A stretch of DNA of 64,000 bases from Nothopassalora personata (Eukaryota > Ascomycota > Dothideomycetes > Mycosphaerellales > Mycosphaerellaceae). The position numbers and the translations under genes are program-made. The stretch spans positions 17,197 through 81,196 of the forward strand of contig JAVSIV010000059.1 in assembly GCA_033816765.1 (NCBI GenBank). The letters run 5' to 3'. Shown here piece after piece: positions 44,260-57,792 of the stretch (within the stretch, counting starts at the first letter, position 1; every line of letters starts with the position of its first letter). Below the pieces are notes generated by a model. It made no database searches and had not been told where the DNA came from. It was given only the letters and a program-made list of their open reading frames with translations.

Positions 44260-46461
44260 TCATGACCCTACAATAGCGTACCCTTAACTTACAAATAGGC
44301 CGTCGTTACTGCTTATTAACTAAGCGATATCCCTAGCACCTTTAGTAGCGATATATCGCGGCAACTGCTTATAGATTACGTCTCTTATACCCTTCTGTTT
44401 AATAAGCTTTACTAACTTACTATCCGTCTCTTTCTTTAGTATTAAGAGGGTGTAGAACTCCTTAAATAGCTTCTCCTTTATAGTAAGGATTGCCGGAGCT
44501 ATATTACTGTTACGTTTAGCTATCTAGTTATAGAAAGAGCGCACTTCTTAGCGTGTTTCTATGTTGATGCCCTAAGGCGGCGGAGACGATTTATCGTATC
44601 GTTATTAAGTTAGATAAGGAGTCAGATAGTTAGTTAGATAAGCTAGTAACGTTACTAAGGGTAATTAAGGTAGCTAGCTACTATAATATTACGGTATCAT
44701 AGGCGGATACTAATAGCTATAATATAGTAGTACCGGAGGTACTGCGGACGGCGTAGATGCTACAATAGGTTCACTACCTACTATCGACGGTGTTAGCGTG
44801 TCGTTAGGTGAGTTATTCTTACTTCTCCTTAGTATAGAAGTCTTATACATGCCTCTAACTTTAACTGCAATATTAGAAGGCATTATAGATAGTAGAACCT
44901 TAGCTACGCCGTCCTTACTAGATTCACGTGCTACCTTAATGCGTCTATACTATTCTTGCATGTGACCGCCTTTAATAGCATAGTGCTTACCTTCCTTAAT
45001 AAGATAGCCTATTAGACCAGTGCCCTTAGACTTCTTATTATTGTACTACTTGTCTTCGTAGCGATGCATAACTAGGAGCTTCTAATAGTCCTTACGTGTT
45101 ATTAGTGTCTTGTCGAACGCGTTAATAATAGCTATGTTAGCCTTCGTAGTTTGCTTCTTATTTAGCTGCTTCGTAGTAGGCTCCGGTTATAAGGACTCTT
45201 CGAATGTCTCTTACGGTAACAGCGGTAGCGACGAGCCTAGTACAGTAGGTACGTTAGTCTATTTCTTAGTAATATAGAGTGTTATAGAACGCTTTATGTT
45301 CTACTATAACTTAAGGAAGGGTTCTACATTAATCGTGAAGTTAATAGACTTAGTAAGTTTAAACTAGTTAGTATCTACTACGTAGCCGTGCTTCTTAGCC
45401 TTAAGTAACGCTAGCCTTAATAACATGAAGTATTACATGCCCTTAGAGTCTACGTATACCTTCGCTTAATGCTCTAACTTCCTTATAAGCCTAGTAATAG
45501 CACTAATATCGCTATAGTAGATGCTACTAATAGGGGGAAGTTCCTTCTTATTAAACACAACTGTTAACTTAACACGGACTAGATCTAATTACGGCGTTAA
45601 TGGAGCTAGCGTTGCTAAGGGTCGTAGCGTTACTAAAGGCCGAGTAGCGATTAAGGGTGCGGGTGTTACCGTAATAGACTTAGCTCTAGTTAATGAAATA
45701 ATAGGTTCTTTCGGCGGCGATGGTAGACGCATTTCTTAACCGTTTAACTTGCTTCTTAATAGGGCGACATACTGCGATTGTGTAGATGATACCTATGTTT
45801 TTCTAGACTTCTTAGGCTTCTTAGTTAATAGTTCCTTACTAGGTAGAGCTAGCCTCTTTTCCGCTGTTAGAGGGGTCGGTTATTAAGGCTTAATCGACGT
45901 AGTAACAACTAGCTGCTTACTAAGCTTCAACTTCACCGGCTTCGCGCTACTAGCCACGGGTGTCGCGTATGCCTCAGAGCCTGATTTAGCCGTGTTTTTC
46001 GCTAGTTCTAATACACCCTGCCTAAGCTAAGTCTCTGCTAGGGCAGCCATTCTTCGAGTATGCATTCTACGCTAATAATCCTTATCTAAATCGTCGCTCG
46101 TGTCGTCCTTAAGCCAGCGCAACTGGTTACGTTGTAATGCGTCTTCTACAGGATCGTAGGACTGCCTAGGAGTAGGTAGTTCTTAATTAGACTCTAATAG
46201 CTCTTCCTCGTACTTAAACTATGTCTCCGGAGGCAGCGGTGGCAGCGAGAAGTCGCACAACTGTGTGTTCGTGAAGCCCTGAGTCTCGGCGATAGTGCGT
46301 GTTGCGTAGCCAGGAGGCAATGGAGGTAGTGAGGAACGGGTAAGATCGTGTATCTTCGAGGTATGCGCCGGGGGTGTTAGTGGGCTGAAATCTGGACCTT
46401 TTGGACTACTTTTTCTTTCTGTGGCCTTAGACAACGTAGTACAATCGGAATATGTAGTCAT
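44260..46461 (-). pseudogene. 733-codon frame of unknown function, copy 3
   Basis: ATG at 46,461, TGA at 44,260-44,262; same stops as copy 1. Confidence 0.6.
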
Positions 46462-46579
46462 TTGTGTGTGTAGAGGTCGTTATTGTGGTGCGCTATGTGT
46501 AGGAAGTTTCTATGTAATTACGCTGAGACATGGGTTACCCTACATGGAGGAGTCCCGACCCTTTTGCTCGCTTGAATAG

Positions 46580-47001
46580 GGACCGAGCAGCATGAAGCGC
46601 CGAGAGTGACAGCACGCCGAAGAAGCTCAACGACAAGCTCAATGCCAAGAGTTGGACTAATTGGCTTCACAGCGCCAGGCTGTAAGAGACGCTGGCGGCT
46701 TCATTGATGATAACGAGTTTTAGCGGATCGCGCAACCCTCTGCTGCACTGTCCCATCACCAAATCCATCGACAATGATCATGAAATCCTAACCTTTCATC
46801 TGTGGATCACAAATTTGGTATTTTAGAATAGTTTCAACGGCGGCCGTTGGCACTAAAGTCCGGTGTTCGACAGCAAGTTTGCCACGGAGTCCAGAGTGCT
46901 GATTACGGTCTGCCATTTGTTGTGAATCAGGTGACCAAGGTCTATGTTAGTCAGGACTTGGCACACACACACTATATCACACTGTTTTCTGTAGCTAGAT
47001 A
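46580..47001. other. Un-RIPed 0.4-kb segment, copy 3
   Basis: Direct copy of 13,978-14,399. Confidence 0.5.
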
Positions 47002-48478
47002 GTCTCACACCTTGTGGCAATTCATAAGGGTTACTAATCTACCCTATCGTTTCAATCTAGAAGCTTATACTCGTTAAATACCTATCTACAATAGGTTATA
47101 AGCCCGGGTGCTCCTCTGCCTATCCAATTTGAAACCTGAATCGTTATCGAAGCTCCATTAAGGATTAGCTTGCCTTGCTAGCGGACTCGTATTTGTTTCA
47201 CGGACAACGGACAACTACCTAATCGATTTAAGAACTACTATAGGAGATCGGCACTAAGCACTAGTACTGTGGTACAGCATCTAAAAGAGCTAGACTAGGT
47301 ATAGAGTTTAGAAACAACACCTCTAGCAACCTAGTAAGATCCGCTAAGGACAACTAGGTACTTAGGAAAGGCGTGTAGTTCTAGGCATAGAAATCTATAC
47401 TAATTAGCGTACTGCTAGAGAAGGATCTAGTTAGATACGTGATCCATAATCTAGACTAGGTTGACCTAAAGTACGCTCTAAATAGGGTAGCTTATAATCA
47501 ACCCTAAGATGTAACTAAGAATGTCTAAGATAAGACTGCCTAGAATAAAGCCCCTTAGGACATCACTAGTAGTGTAGGATACAAAGCTACCTATAAGCGA
47601 TAGAAGAAAGAGGACATATAAGTATATAGCATTATCATAGCTAGATTGGATTCTACCCTAAGGCTAAACTTTAGAGATGTAGACAAGTTAGCTAAGGAAT
47701 TGTATGATTTGATTAAGGCAATATATAAGCTAGTTATTACAATTGATCTATATAATACTCTAAAGGCAGTTAGGCACATTAAACTAGATGCTGCAAGACC
47801 TAATACATTAAAGTACTATAAAGACTTTTAAGCATAGGTAAATAATAACAAGACTACTATAGAGCAATTCATTAGATCTTCCCTAGTTAATAACAAGTTA
47901 AGGCTCAAATCCTCTTTTGTCCTCCTAGATAGCATCTACAGATTGTACTTTATTAAAGGTCTAACCTATGTCGAATAGCTTAGGACATAGAGACACAATA
48001 ATCCCCTAGAATTAACTACCCTAGAGAGAATGTTCACAACTCTTAGGAAGGAGTAAGTACCTACCACCTATAAGCCTAGTAATAGCTTTGTTAGAGCATT
48101 CTTAAGCAAGAATAATAATAAGCAGTACATACAGTACTTACATAAGCACACTAACGCGAACTGCTATAAGTAGTATCTAGAGAAGAATCCTAGGAACAGG
48201 TCTAAGAAGGGTAAAGACACCCTAAAGGATAGGGTAAAGAAGGTAAAGGGTAGCAAATCCCCTAGGAAGAGGATTGCTGCAGCAATTAATAACTAGTTAG
48301 ACTTATTATCTAATTAGGAGCATAGCTCTAATAGTAATAGGGACTAGAGATAACTACATAGGAGGTCTAGAGTAGCTATTGTAGTTACATAACTAGTGTG
48401 CATAGGAAGGACAGTAGCTGCCGCATTAAACCTAATATTAATAGACAAAGTCTATAATATAGGCACATCCTTCTATAT

Positions 48479-48819
48479 TGTTACGGTTCGGTTCAGGAAG
48501 AACCCACAGCCACTCATTCTTCGGGAAGGACCGAAACTGAGCAGGTCGACTTCGCTCAGACTGATCAGCTCAGTGATCAGTTCGCTCAGTCTGCTCAGTG
48601 ATCAGTCTGCTCAGTCTGATCAGTTACGCCAAGACATGGCACTATATAGACGACGCTTCTTTACGAGTAGATAGGAGCCTCGTGCTCAACTCAAATCAAC
48701 ACTCTTGTGTTAAGTTGCAACCTTGTAGTGAACTCTCGTTCACACTACTTTAGAGACATATCGAGGATCGACACTTCCTAGGCCACCCACGTGACGAGGG
48801 ACAAGGCCCAACCGCAACA
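48479..48819 (+). mobile_element. Solo LTR 2, direct copy 2
   Basis: TGTTACGGTT start, AACCGCAACA end, TATAT duplications on both sides. Confidence 0.8.
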
Positions 48820-51800
48820 TATATCTACAATAATCTTACAGACCTTTAGAATGTTAGGCTAAGACTAAGGCCTATATGCTTCTTACAGGCCGTTAGGTAA
48901 GGATCTCTTACGACTAAAGGAGAATTGGAGTAGGTTATAAAGAACTATCTTAGTTAAGAGACTACCCTCCTCCTTCGTAATGTACTTTACTTACTAGAGT
49001 TAGATGCAACACTAATCTCTATAGAACTCCTATATAAGAAACATAGAGTTTACCTAGACAGACCATCTAAAATGCTGCTCTAGAAGGACAAGCCGGTAGG
49101 CTTAGTTAAGATAATGAAAAATGTTATTGTCTTTAGGAACCTTAGGGTTAAGAGGGGTTCTAGGAAGAATGAAGATAGATTAGTACTAAAAGGACTTACT
49201 ACTCTTACATTTACTAAGCTAAGAACTAACACAGTTAGATGGCATTAAAGGCTTAGGTATATTAGGAGCACATTACTCAATACTACAAAAGAAGCAGTTA
49301 AGGGCCTAGAAGATGTTAATACTATAGAGTTAGGGCATTGTAAGACTTGTAAGCTTATAAGGTTATAAAGAGTTATTTTAAGAATCCCTAGGAGACCTGC
49401 ACTAGAGGCATTAGATAAAATCCATACTAACCTAGTTAGTCTAATCACTCTACTCTCTTATAATAGTTACGCATATTGCCTTATACTTACGTGTACTAAA
49501 ACTAGGATGAGATAGTGCTTACTACTTCTAAAGAAAAGTGATGCTTTAATAGCAATTAAGACTTGGCTTACTATAATATGGAACCACTATAAGAAGAAAC
49601 CTAAGATCTGGTTCTTAGATAGTAGTAGGGAATTCAACAACATTAAACTTAGAACACATGCCTAACATAAAGGGATTAGATGGGATTTTGCATCACTATA
49701 TACACCTAAGTAGAATAGAATTGCTAAACCTTCGAATAAAGTTATTATTAACAAGGCTAGAGCTATACTTATAGACTCTAGCTTACTATAGAACCTCTAG
49801 CCCCAGGCTATGGATTTCGCATACTATATTACGAACCGCCTCTTTAACTTAATAACAAAAAATGTACTATAGATTAACTTTAAGAACGACCTAGGCATTA
49901 ATGTTAAAGAGATAGACTTAAGGAATGTAAGGAGGTTTGGATGTAAAGTATATAAACATAACGACAATTACACTAAGTCTAAAAAGTTCTCTATAAGGGC
50001 GGACATATAGTAGTATATAGGATTCTAGGGTAGTTTATTAACTAACTACCTACTGTGGAAGCTATAGTAGGAGAAGGGAAAATAGGTCTATAAGATAACC
50101 TATTCCCCCTATATAACTTTTAATAAAGATTTCTTATAGAACTCGCAATACTAAATCCCTGTAGGTAAGTAGGTTGCTTAGGGGGAGTAGATAGGGTAGA
50201 CTGTTAAGAGCTCCTAGCTTACTGCTAGTAATAAGCATGCTGTCCTAGATAACGAGATCACCTTCCTTAGACATCCCTATAATAACCCTAAGGACCCTTA
50301 CTATAAAGGTATTTATATGCCTCATAAAGGGCTACACGAGCTAGAAGCGAGTTACTAACCCTATAAACCTTTAAGGGGAGCTGTGCAGCTAGAGGGGGAG
50401 CTACAGCAGCATAGTAACTAACCTAAAACATAAAGGGCTTCGTAACAAGACTCCCCTAACTAAGATTAGTCTTAGGGGGAGTATAGGATAGAAGATTTAC
50501 GTCTACGATTTAGAGACATATCTACCTAGCTCTAGGAACAGTCTCCTATAGAGCACACCTAGCTCTAGGAACAATCTCCTATAGAGCACACCTAGCTCTA
50601 GAAACAATCCCCTATAGAGCATAAGCCTTAGACTTTATAGTCTAAAGAGCCACACTAAGAAGACATAGCCCTAGCTATGTAAGAAGACCCTAATTAGGCT
50701 ATGACACTATTCTACCCTACCCTACACATTAGTAAGAGGAAGAGAGATGGGACTTATAAGCCTATAAAGACTAAACAAGCCAAGGTCTATCCTAAGCTAA
50801 CTAGGAGAAGTTTAAGATAGAATAGATCCCATTATGATTATAGTAAACTTAAGAAAGTATTCGCTGTAATAGCTATAGATAATGTAAAGAAGGAGAAGCT
50901 TACAGATCCTACCACCCTAACTGAAGCATTAAACAGACCTAATAGAGCTGAATACATTAGGGCAATTAGAAAGGAATTCAACTCCTTAGAAGACATAGAA
51001 TATGTTGCATAGATCCTATTATAGAAAGTCCCTAAGGGTAGGAAACTGCTTATAGGAAAATGGGTCCTACACTATAAGTATCTTCCTAATAGGTCCATTA
51101 AGAAGCGTAGAGCTAGATGGGTAGTAAAGGGGTTTACTTAAAAGCAAGGGACAGACTATGTTAAAACCTTTGCTCTAACCCTAAGGCTACTAACAAGTAG
51201 GATTCTCCTAGCCCTATATATAGTTCTAGGCTAGAAGAGGAGACAGATTAATGTTAAAATAGCATTTATAAACCCTAACATTAATAGACCTTTATACATT
51301 AAACTACTAGAAGGGGTAGAACTTATTAAGAAAGATCTATTTAATAAAGTCCTAGAAATTAAGAAGGGACTATATGGATTGAAACAAGCTGCAAACCTCT
51401 AGTACTATGACGCTAAGGAAGCTCTAGAAGAATTAGGCCTAAAGAGACTTAATTCTAATGTATGTCTTTTTTAGGGGGAGAATTTTTTAGTTCTCCTGTA
51501 TGTAGATAACTTTTAGATCTTTAGCGACAGTAATTAGAAGATTAACAAGTTCACTGCTAGACTAAAGAAGAAGTACTCTATTAAAACTGTTAACACTAAC
51601 CTTTTCCTAGACATACAACTAAAGAGTAAAAAGAATGGAGATGTCTATGTCTCCTAAAAGCACTATGCTTTAGAGAAACTTTAGAAACATAGCCTAGACT
51701 TAGCTAAAAGTGTTAAGTATCCCCTTAACCGCCTGTATAAAACTCATAAAGAGCAATGCAACATATAGGATTATAATCTATTTAACACATTAATTAGGGA

Positions 51801-52014
51801 ACTCTAGTACCTGGCTAACTAGACTAGGCTAGATATCTCCTATGTAATAAACCACTTAGCCAAATTCTTAGCTAATCCTTTAGTAGAACATATTGCTGCA
51901 GTAAAGCATGTTTAGAGATACATTGCTAGAACAATTAATAAGTGCCTAATCTTTAGAAAATACAATCCCTAAAGCTAGAGATCTACATAGACTCTAATTT
52001 CTCTAGAGATCCAA

Positions 52015-52206
52015 TGTCACAAGCAGGTGCAAGCACGTGGTCGGATAAGGTACAAGTCGAATAGACGGTCTATCTAAGAGAGGCGCGGAGGGCGCGAGGT
52101 AGATATACACGCGCCAAGCCCTCGGGCCGGCTTAGTCAGCGGCGCGCGCGGGATCCACGCACGTGCGCGCGGGTCCAAGCGAATGATGGGCGCCGGTACG
52201 GTGACA
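52015..52206 (+). mobile_element. Solo LTR 1, direct copy 2
   Basis: TGTCAC start, GTGACA end, TCCAA duplications on both sides. Confidence 0.75.
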
Positions 52207-52695
52207 TCCAATAGGTAGATCCACCTTAGGACTCCTAGTCAAAATAGCTAGATGTCCTGTTATCTAGAAATCTAACCTATAGAAGGAGATAGTGCTATTA
52301 AGTACTAAAGTAGAGTATATGGCCTTGACTAAATGCTGTAGGGAAGTAATGTAGTTAAGAAATCTACTCTATAAAACCTAGAAAATAACTAACTACAAAG
52401 CTTAAGCCTTTAAGATCTTTATAGACAACTAGTCTACTATTAAGCTAGTTAGAGATTACATTAACTATAGAAGAACTAAGCATGTTAGACTAAGGAACCA
52501 CTTTTGTAGACATGTTTATAAAGAAGGCTTAATTGTAGTTAAGTATATTCCTACTGCACAGTAGCTTATAGATTAGCTTATAAAGCTAAAGTTACTAAAC
52601 TACATTCTCTAAGGGAGGCTTCTAGAGACTAACTACACTTTCATTTGTACATAGCAAGACCTTCATTTGTTCACAAGTATTTATAAAGCAATATC

Positions 52696-53451
52696 TCATT
52701 TGTTTAGAGACAGTAGAGGAAAGTTTTTATTAGCCTTAAGGGCTGGATTTATTTAGGGTATCGCATAATCGGGCAATAACGGCATACTAGGAATGCGAGA
52801 ACTTCTTCTCGAAATCTGCCTAGTAGAAACAAGCCTAACGACAAGGCATTAAACAGCGGCCTCTTAATTTAATGACCTAAGACATAGAAGTGAACACAGC
52901 GACACTAGGGCGTAACTACTAGATAACGCGACTTACGAGGATTAAGACGCTAGGGCGGGAGGAAGAAGAGAACCTAGGGGGTTATCTAGTGGCACATCCG
53001 ATAGGACGCTCTAGTCCTAAAGGGGCATCTCTAGGATACTATAAAAAGGGAAAGGAAGTTCGGGAACCTCCACGCTAGAGGGGATAGAGAAAGGAAGATC
53101 GATAGGGGGGTCGTCTAGCTCGAGTTCGTCGAGGGCCTTCCCGGTCGCATTATCGGTACGACGCTTAGCGAGACGCAGCTATTTCCGTACGCGAACCTTC
53201 TTTATGCGCTTTTTAGTAAGGCGCCGAAGAAGCTTAATTTCCTCCTCCTCTAGAGACTCTAGGTCGCGGCGGAGCTATTTACGAACGGAACGGAGTTTTT
53301 CCCATTAAGAGAAGGCTATAGAGACGTCGTAGGATTTACGATTGTGCCTAACACACTCGGAGCACTTCGAAGACCTCGGACCTACAATATAGGCGGGACG
53401 ACTACCATTAGCTAGAGGCTTTAAGGAACGACAGTAAGAATAAGGAGCCAT
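52696..53451 (-). pseudogene. 251-codon antisense CxxC frame, copy 2
   Basis: ATG at 53,451, TGA at 52,696-52,698; same content as 20,094-20,849. Confidence 0.55.
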
Positions 53452-53627
53452 CTCGTAACCGTTTTCTTCGATATCTTTAACGAGACGTTTACGGCGGAGA
53501 GTTGATTTAGCTTATAAAGGACTAGGAGAGATGGATAAAAGGAAGGCCATCGTTACGCGATAGAAATAACGAAGAAAATGCCGGACCCTATAAGCTTCGG
53601 GACGAAGCTAGGCTAGAAGGGGGATAG

Positions 53628-53956
53628 TATTACGGTTTAATTCGTGGAGACATCTATAGCCACTCGTTAACCGAAGAGATTAAAGGAACTACTAGGACAA
53701 GAGCGCTCCCTCGCTACTCGACGAGAGCTAGGCAGAGCACGGAGAGTAGGACTAATTAGCTTACTTAGTCTAATTAGTTACGCTAAGACATAGTACTATA
53801 TAGACAATGCTCTTTTATAAGTAGATAGGAGCCTCGTGCTCAACTTATTTTAAGTATACACTATATACTGTTTAGGACTACTACCTTCTTAACGAGTTTA
53901 AGACATCTCTATAAAGATCCAAGCCCGGTTAGGATAACGTACAGCGGTTCCTAACA
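53628..53956 (+). mobile_element. RIPed 3' LTR, copy 2
   Basis: Equals 21,026-21,354, preceded by the same purine run. Confidence 0.65.
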
Positions 53957-56071
53957 ATATCTATCTAAGAAACCTAAGTGTCGAACTTATCTCGGTCGCT
54001 ATAGTAGTATTCCGGCTTACTAACCTTAAGGGTATTGTTACCTATATAAGTAGCTAAGGCATTAATAGTATCGTTCGCGGTCTAAGGTCGTCGGGCTCTA
54101 CTTACTTTACTAGGGGCGGGTGTTCCCCGTTTACTCTATTGGTCTCCTATTATAGAGGGCGTTTAAAGCTATTAGGTTTAGTATAACCTAATAATATTAT
54201 AAGTTAAGAAGATAAGCTTAATCGGGTTTATTCTCGGGCCGATAGGAAGTTAAGGGAGAGTAATAAAGTAGTAGCTATCTTATCTCGTAGAGACTAAGTA
54301 GCAGTAAGGTAGAGGTTATGTTATAGTATATTCTAAATAGTAATATTAAATAGTAAGTTAAACGCCTCGAAGCTATAAGGGCATCTCGACGTTCCTAAAT
54401 ACATAGGAGAATGCTTCTAGCTCGAAGCTCTTAGTAGGCGCGCTATATTGCGCTAGCTCGATATATCGTAGGCTCGATAGTCGTCGCGCTATTATAGCGT
54501 CGCGCTACGTTTTATTAGCTTATGCCGTCTCTATAAGCTATAAGGCATCGATTAGTTAGACGGGAGTCTTCGCTATATCGATCCGTAACATTTAGATAAT
54601 AAGCTAGTAAGTACGATAGCTAGTAAAGTATTAGTTAAGAAGGTAAAGGAAGAGCGTACGAGTCTAGCTACGAGTTAAATTAGAGAGATTAAGAAGGAGT
54701 CCTTAAGCGAGACTATAGTAGTAACTAGTACCTTAAGCGAGTTAGTAGTAACTAGTACCTTAAGCGAGTCTATAGTAGTAACTAGTGCTTCGATAATTAT
54801 ATAGCTAGACTCGTAGCTAGACTTATAGCTATTACTTTAGAGTCTACCTAACGTTAACTAGCGTATAAAGGCACCGAGAAATAGGCTTATTATTAAGCTA
54901 TCTACGAGGTAGCTAAGACCGAAAAAGTAGAGGAAGTATAGACTCGTAGTATATAGATAGGAGGTAGACTACTTAATATTATATTATTAAGTGTAAAATA
55001 TAGCGACTAACTCGCTACCTAGTAGACGGCTAATAAATTTAATTAAGCAGCTAATAGTACCCTCTAATTACTAAATACAATCCTCCGCCGCGACTAAGTA
55101 AGTCGATATATTATTAGTAGGGCGAGTACTAGACTCGCTAGCCTTACTAATCTTACTAGCCTCGCTAGCCTCGCTAGAAGTAGTTAAAACACCCTCGAAA
55201 GCCTTAAATAAACTATTACTAGACTTACTAGACTCGCTAGGCTCCTTAACTAATTTACGAGAGTTATAGCGAGCCTTCGCGTAACGTTACGCTTATAATA
55301 CGCGTAAGTCTTATTAGCATTAGTAGTAAAGACTATATAGTATATACTAGCTCTCTTATACGTATCGTAGTCCGTCTAAGCCGGCTTACCTATTAATATA
55401 AGTTAGTATATATAGTATAGCAAGTCTACTATAAGACATATACCCTCTTTAGTCTCTATAATACGGCTAGCCTAGTTAAACTTACGTAAATTATTCTTCG
55501 TAACCTTTATACTACCCTTATCTATCTTCTACGAGTCTCCTAGCTATTATGCCTATATCGACTCGCTTACGTAGTAGAAATCGTTAGTACCGGCGGTACG
55601 AGGGCGTCGGTACATACTATAGGTTTATTAGTCTACCTACGTACGCCTAACGAGTCGGAATCGTACTTACGCTATCGTAAGCTATAGTAATAACCGCGTT
55701 TATAAGGGTAAGCGCGGATTAGGTGTACTATCGCTATTGCTATCGCTATCGCTATTATTATTGTTATTCTAAGGCTAATATCGCTAAGTAAGTCGTCTAT
55801 AGTTAGATTTATATATATTGATAAGTATAGAGTTAAAGAAATAGTAATAGCAGTAGAAGTTAATATACCCGCCGCTATAATATAACAATAGTAAGTAAGG
55901 TAAGCTCCTTAATACTTACTATCTACTATTATTAAGGAGCCTAACTTACCTACGTAGTAGGAGGAATAGGCCACCGCCGCAACTCGCTACGATTGTAGGC
56001 GACAATAGCGAGTCGCAGTAGTATTGCTATTATTAATATTATTGTTGAGGAAGAGCGAGTGCAGCGAGTGA
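53957..56071 (+). mobile_element. Anonymous RIPed remnant, copy 2
   Basis: Equals 21,355-23,470 except for one deleted G near 54,933, which breaks the long frame preserved in copy 1. It includes the tandem units (54,701-54,787), the microsatellite (55,729-55,767) and the hairpin (55,898-55,951). Confidence 0.55.
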
Positions 56072-56357
56072 GGATTTCGAATAAGCGTAATTGCCGGTTT
56101 TGTAAGCCTAGGCCACCGTCTGCGGAGCATTGCCGGAGAATTGCCTTTGGATTCGCTTGCTCTTCGAGCTGGTCGCCCTCATTCCATTCACGTCTTTGCT
56201 CAATCATTGTCTAAAGAATCACTGCCTCAGTCATAACGAATACTCCTCGCTCTCGCTATGCAGTTCGTCAGCTCCAACACCATCAAAGCGACGCGACCGA
56301 AACGCGTCAAAGACATTACTTGCGCCGGCTGACAGCACTTGTTCCACCACCGCAAAG

Positions 56358-57674
56358 ATGCCACGAACACTTCCATGGCTTACGGAGCCTTCAGCAAAAA
56401 AAGCCGCACCACGCAAAGCACAGTCAGAACGCAAGCGCTCCTCCTCCCCAGGCGATCTGGTCAATTCGGATCTCGAACCGATAGGCAGCAGCAGTCCGCA
56501 GCGCAGATCCAGGACGCGTGATACCCATCGCGAACCGTCCAGCTCTCCTCCCACGTCGGTGAAAGTCGCTCCCACGGTCGAGTACATGCGCGAGGGCTTC
56601 ACCATGGACGACAGGTACATGATGGTCGAGGACGAGTTCACAACCACCGCTCGACTCTTCTCTTTGCCGTTGCACCAAGACGAATACGAGCGAACTAGGC
56701 GTCGTGCGAAAGCTCGTGGTACAGATACTTTGAAGTTGATTGGGCATGGCACTGATGGGAATGCGGGGAGTAGGGCGCTGAGGTTGAGGATGGAGGCGGA
56801 GGAGAGGGCGAAGAAGAGGAAGGCTGTTGCTGCGGATGATAGTGATGACGAGGAGGAAGAGTACATGGCGGATCCGCAGCTTGCTGGGTTGATGACAGCC
56901 AGTCAGAGCACGCCGAGGAAGAGCTTGAGGGGGTTTGCGAGTAACAGTCAGAGAACGCCGAGAATTGCGGGCGGGAGGACGAGGGATGTGGTAGGGGCGG
57001 AGAGGGTTTACAGGAGGGCGGACATCTCTGCAATTGAGGCAGACGTCGAGACGGAAGATGAGGACGAGGACGATCTCGATGTCTTGGCGCCCAAGACAAG
57101 GCCGACTGCGAGCGCATCTACGAAACACCGTGGCAAGGCCATCGAGGAGCGAACAACACCTGAGCCCGTCAAGAAGTCCGGCGTCTTCAAGCAGTTCACC
57201 AACTCAGTGCAGGCCGAGCGTGAGCCGAAGAGGAGTCAGAGGCCGAGAACAAGATCGCGATCCCGAAGCTTTACACACCGCAACGATGACAAGCCCCCAG
57301 CGGTGCGCGAGCCGTGTCCACTTTCGATTGCCTCTCACAACGAGAACGATACAGAACCCCAGCCGAAACCCATCAAGATGTCAAGGACAGCCGCCATCCT
57401 TGCAAAACGACGAGAAGCGGAAAAGAAAGCCAAAGAAGATGGCATCTCGCCGGAGAAGCAGATCAAGCAAGAGCTAAAGTCACAAGTCCGCACGAAAGAG
57501 GAGCTAGCTAGCCAGACTCAAGGCAGACAGATCAAGCGGGAGCCATGTCCGTCGCCTGTCCGACAAGCTTTGGCGTCCAAATCCATGGCTCAACGCAGAG
57601 CGGCGCGAGCAAAGCAACAAGCAGAAGAGAAGCAAAGGAGCAAGATCGATGACATTCCAACTTTCTTGTATTGA
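56358..57674 (+). CDS. 438-aa charged protein, copy 2
   Basis: Same 438-aa product as 23,757-25,073, starting at the ATG at 56,358. No RIP-type changes between the two copies, and the same distance to the convergent SDR. Confidence 0.75.
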   Translation: MPRTLPWLTEPSAKKAAPRKAQSERKRSSSPGDLVNSDLEPIGSSSPQRRSRTRDTHREPSSSPPTSVKVAPTVEYMREGFTMDDRYMMVEDEFTTTARLFSLPLHQDEYERTRRRAKARGTDTLKLIGHGTDGNAGSRALRLRMEAEERAKKRKAVAADDSDDEEEEYMADPQLAGLMTASQSTPRKSLRGFASNSQRTPRIAGGRTRDVVGAERVYRRADISAIEADVETEDEDEDDLDVLAPKTRPTASASTKHRGKAIEERTTPEPVKKSGVFKQFTNSVQAEREPKRSQRPRTRSRSRSFTHRNDDKPPAVREPCPLSIASHNENDTEPQPKPIKMSRTAAILAKRREAEKKAKEDGISPEKQIKQELKSQVRTKEELASQTQGRQIKREPCPSPVRQALASKSMAQRRAARAKQQAEEKQRSKIDDIPTFLY

Positions 57675-57792
57675 GAGGATTTTGGATAAGGTACTGTCTG
57701 TTCTGGATGGAATATGCTAAAGATACTCCCACTGCCAAAGCTCTGACGAAATGCATTCCTTCCAATTTCCAGCATCCATCTCAATCTCCCAT

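Larger units (their letters stand above)
42210..46579. mobile_element. 4.4-kb TIR element, third full copy
   Basis: Equals 9,608-13,977 at an offset of 32,602, with both terminal repeats present. Confidence 0.65.
47002..52695 (+). mobile_element. Ty1/copia retrotransposon, RIP-inactivated, second complete copy
   Basis: Equals 14,400-20,093. The gag remnant lies at about 47,244-48,332 and pol at about 48,825-52,616. The damaged integrase and reverse transcriptase motifs are as in the first copy. Confidence 0.85.
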
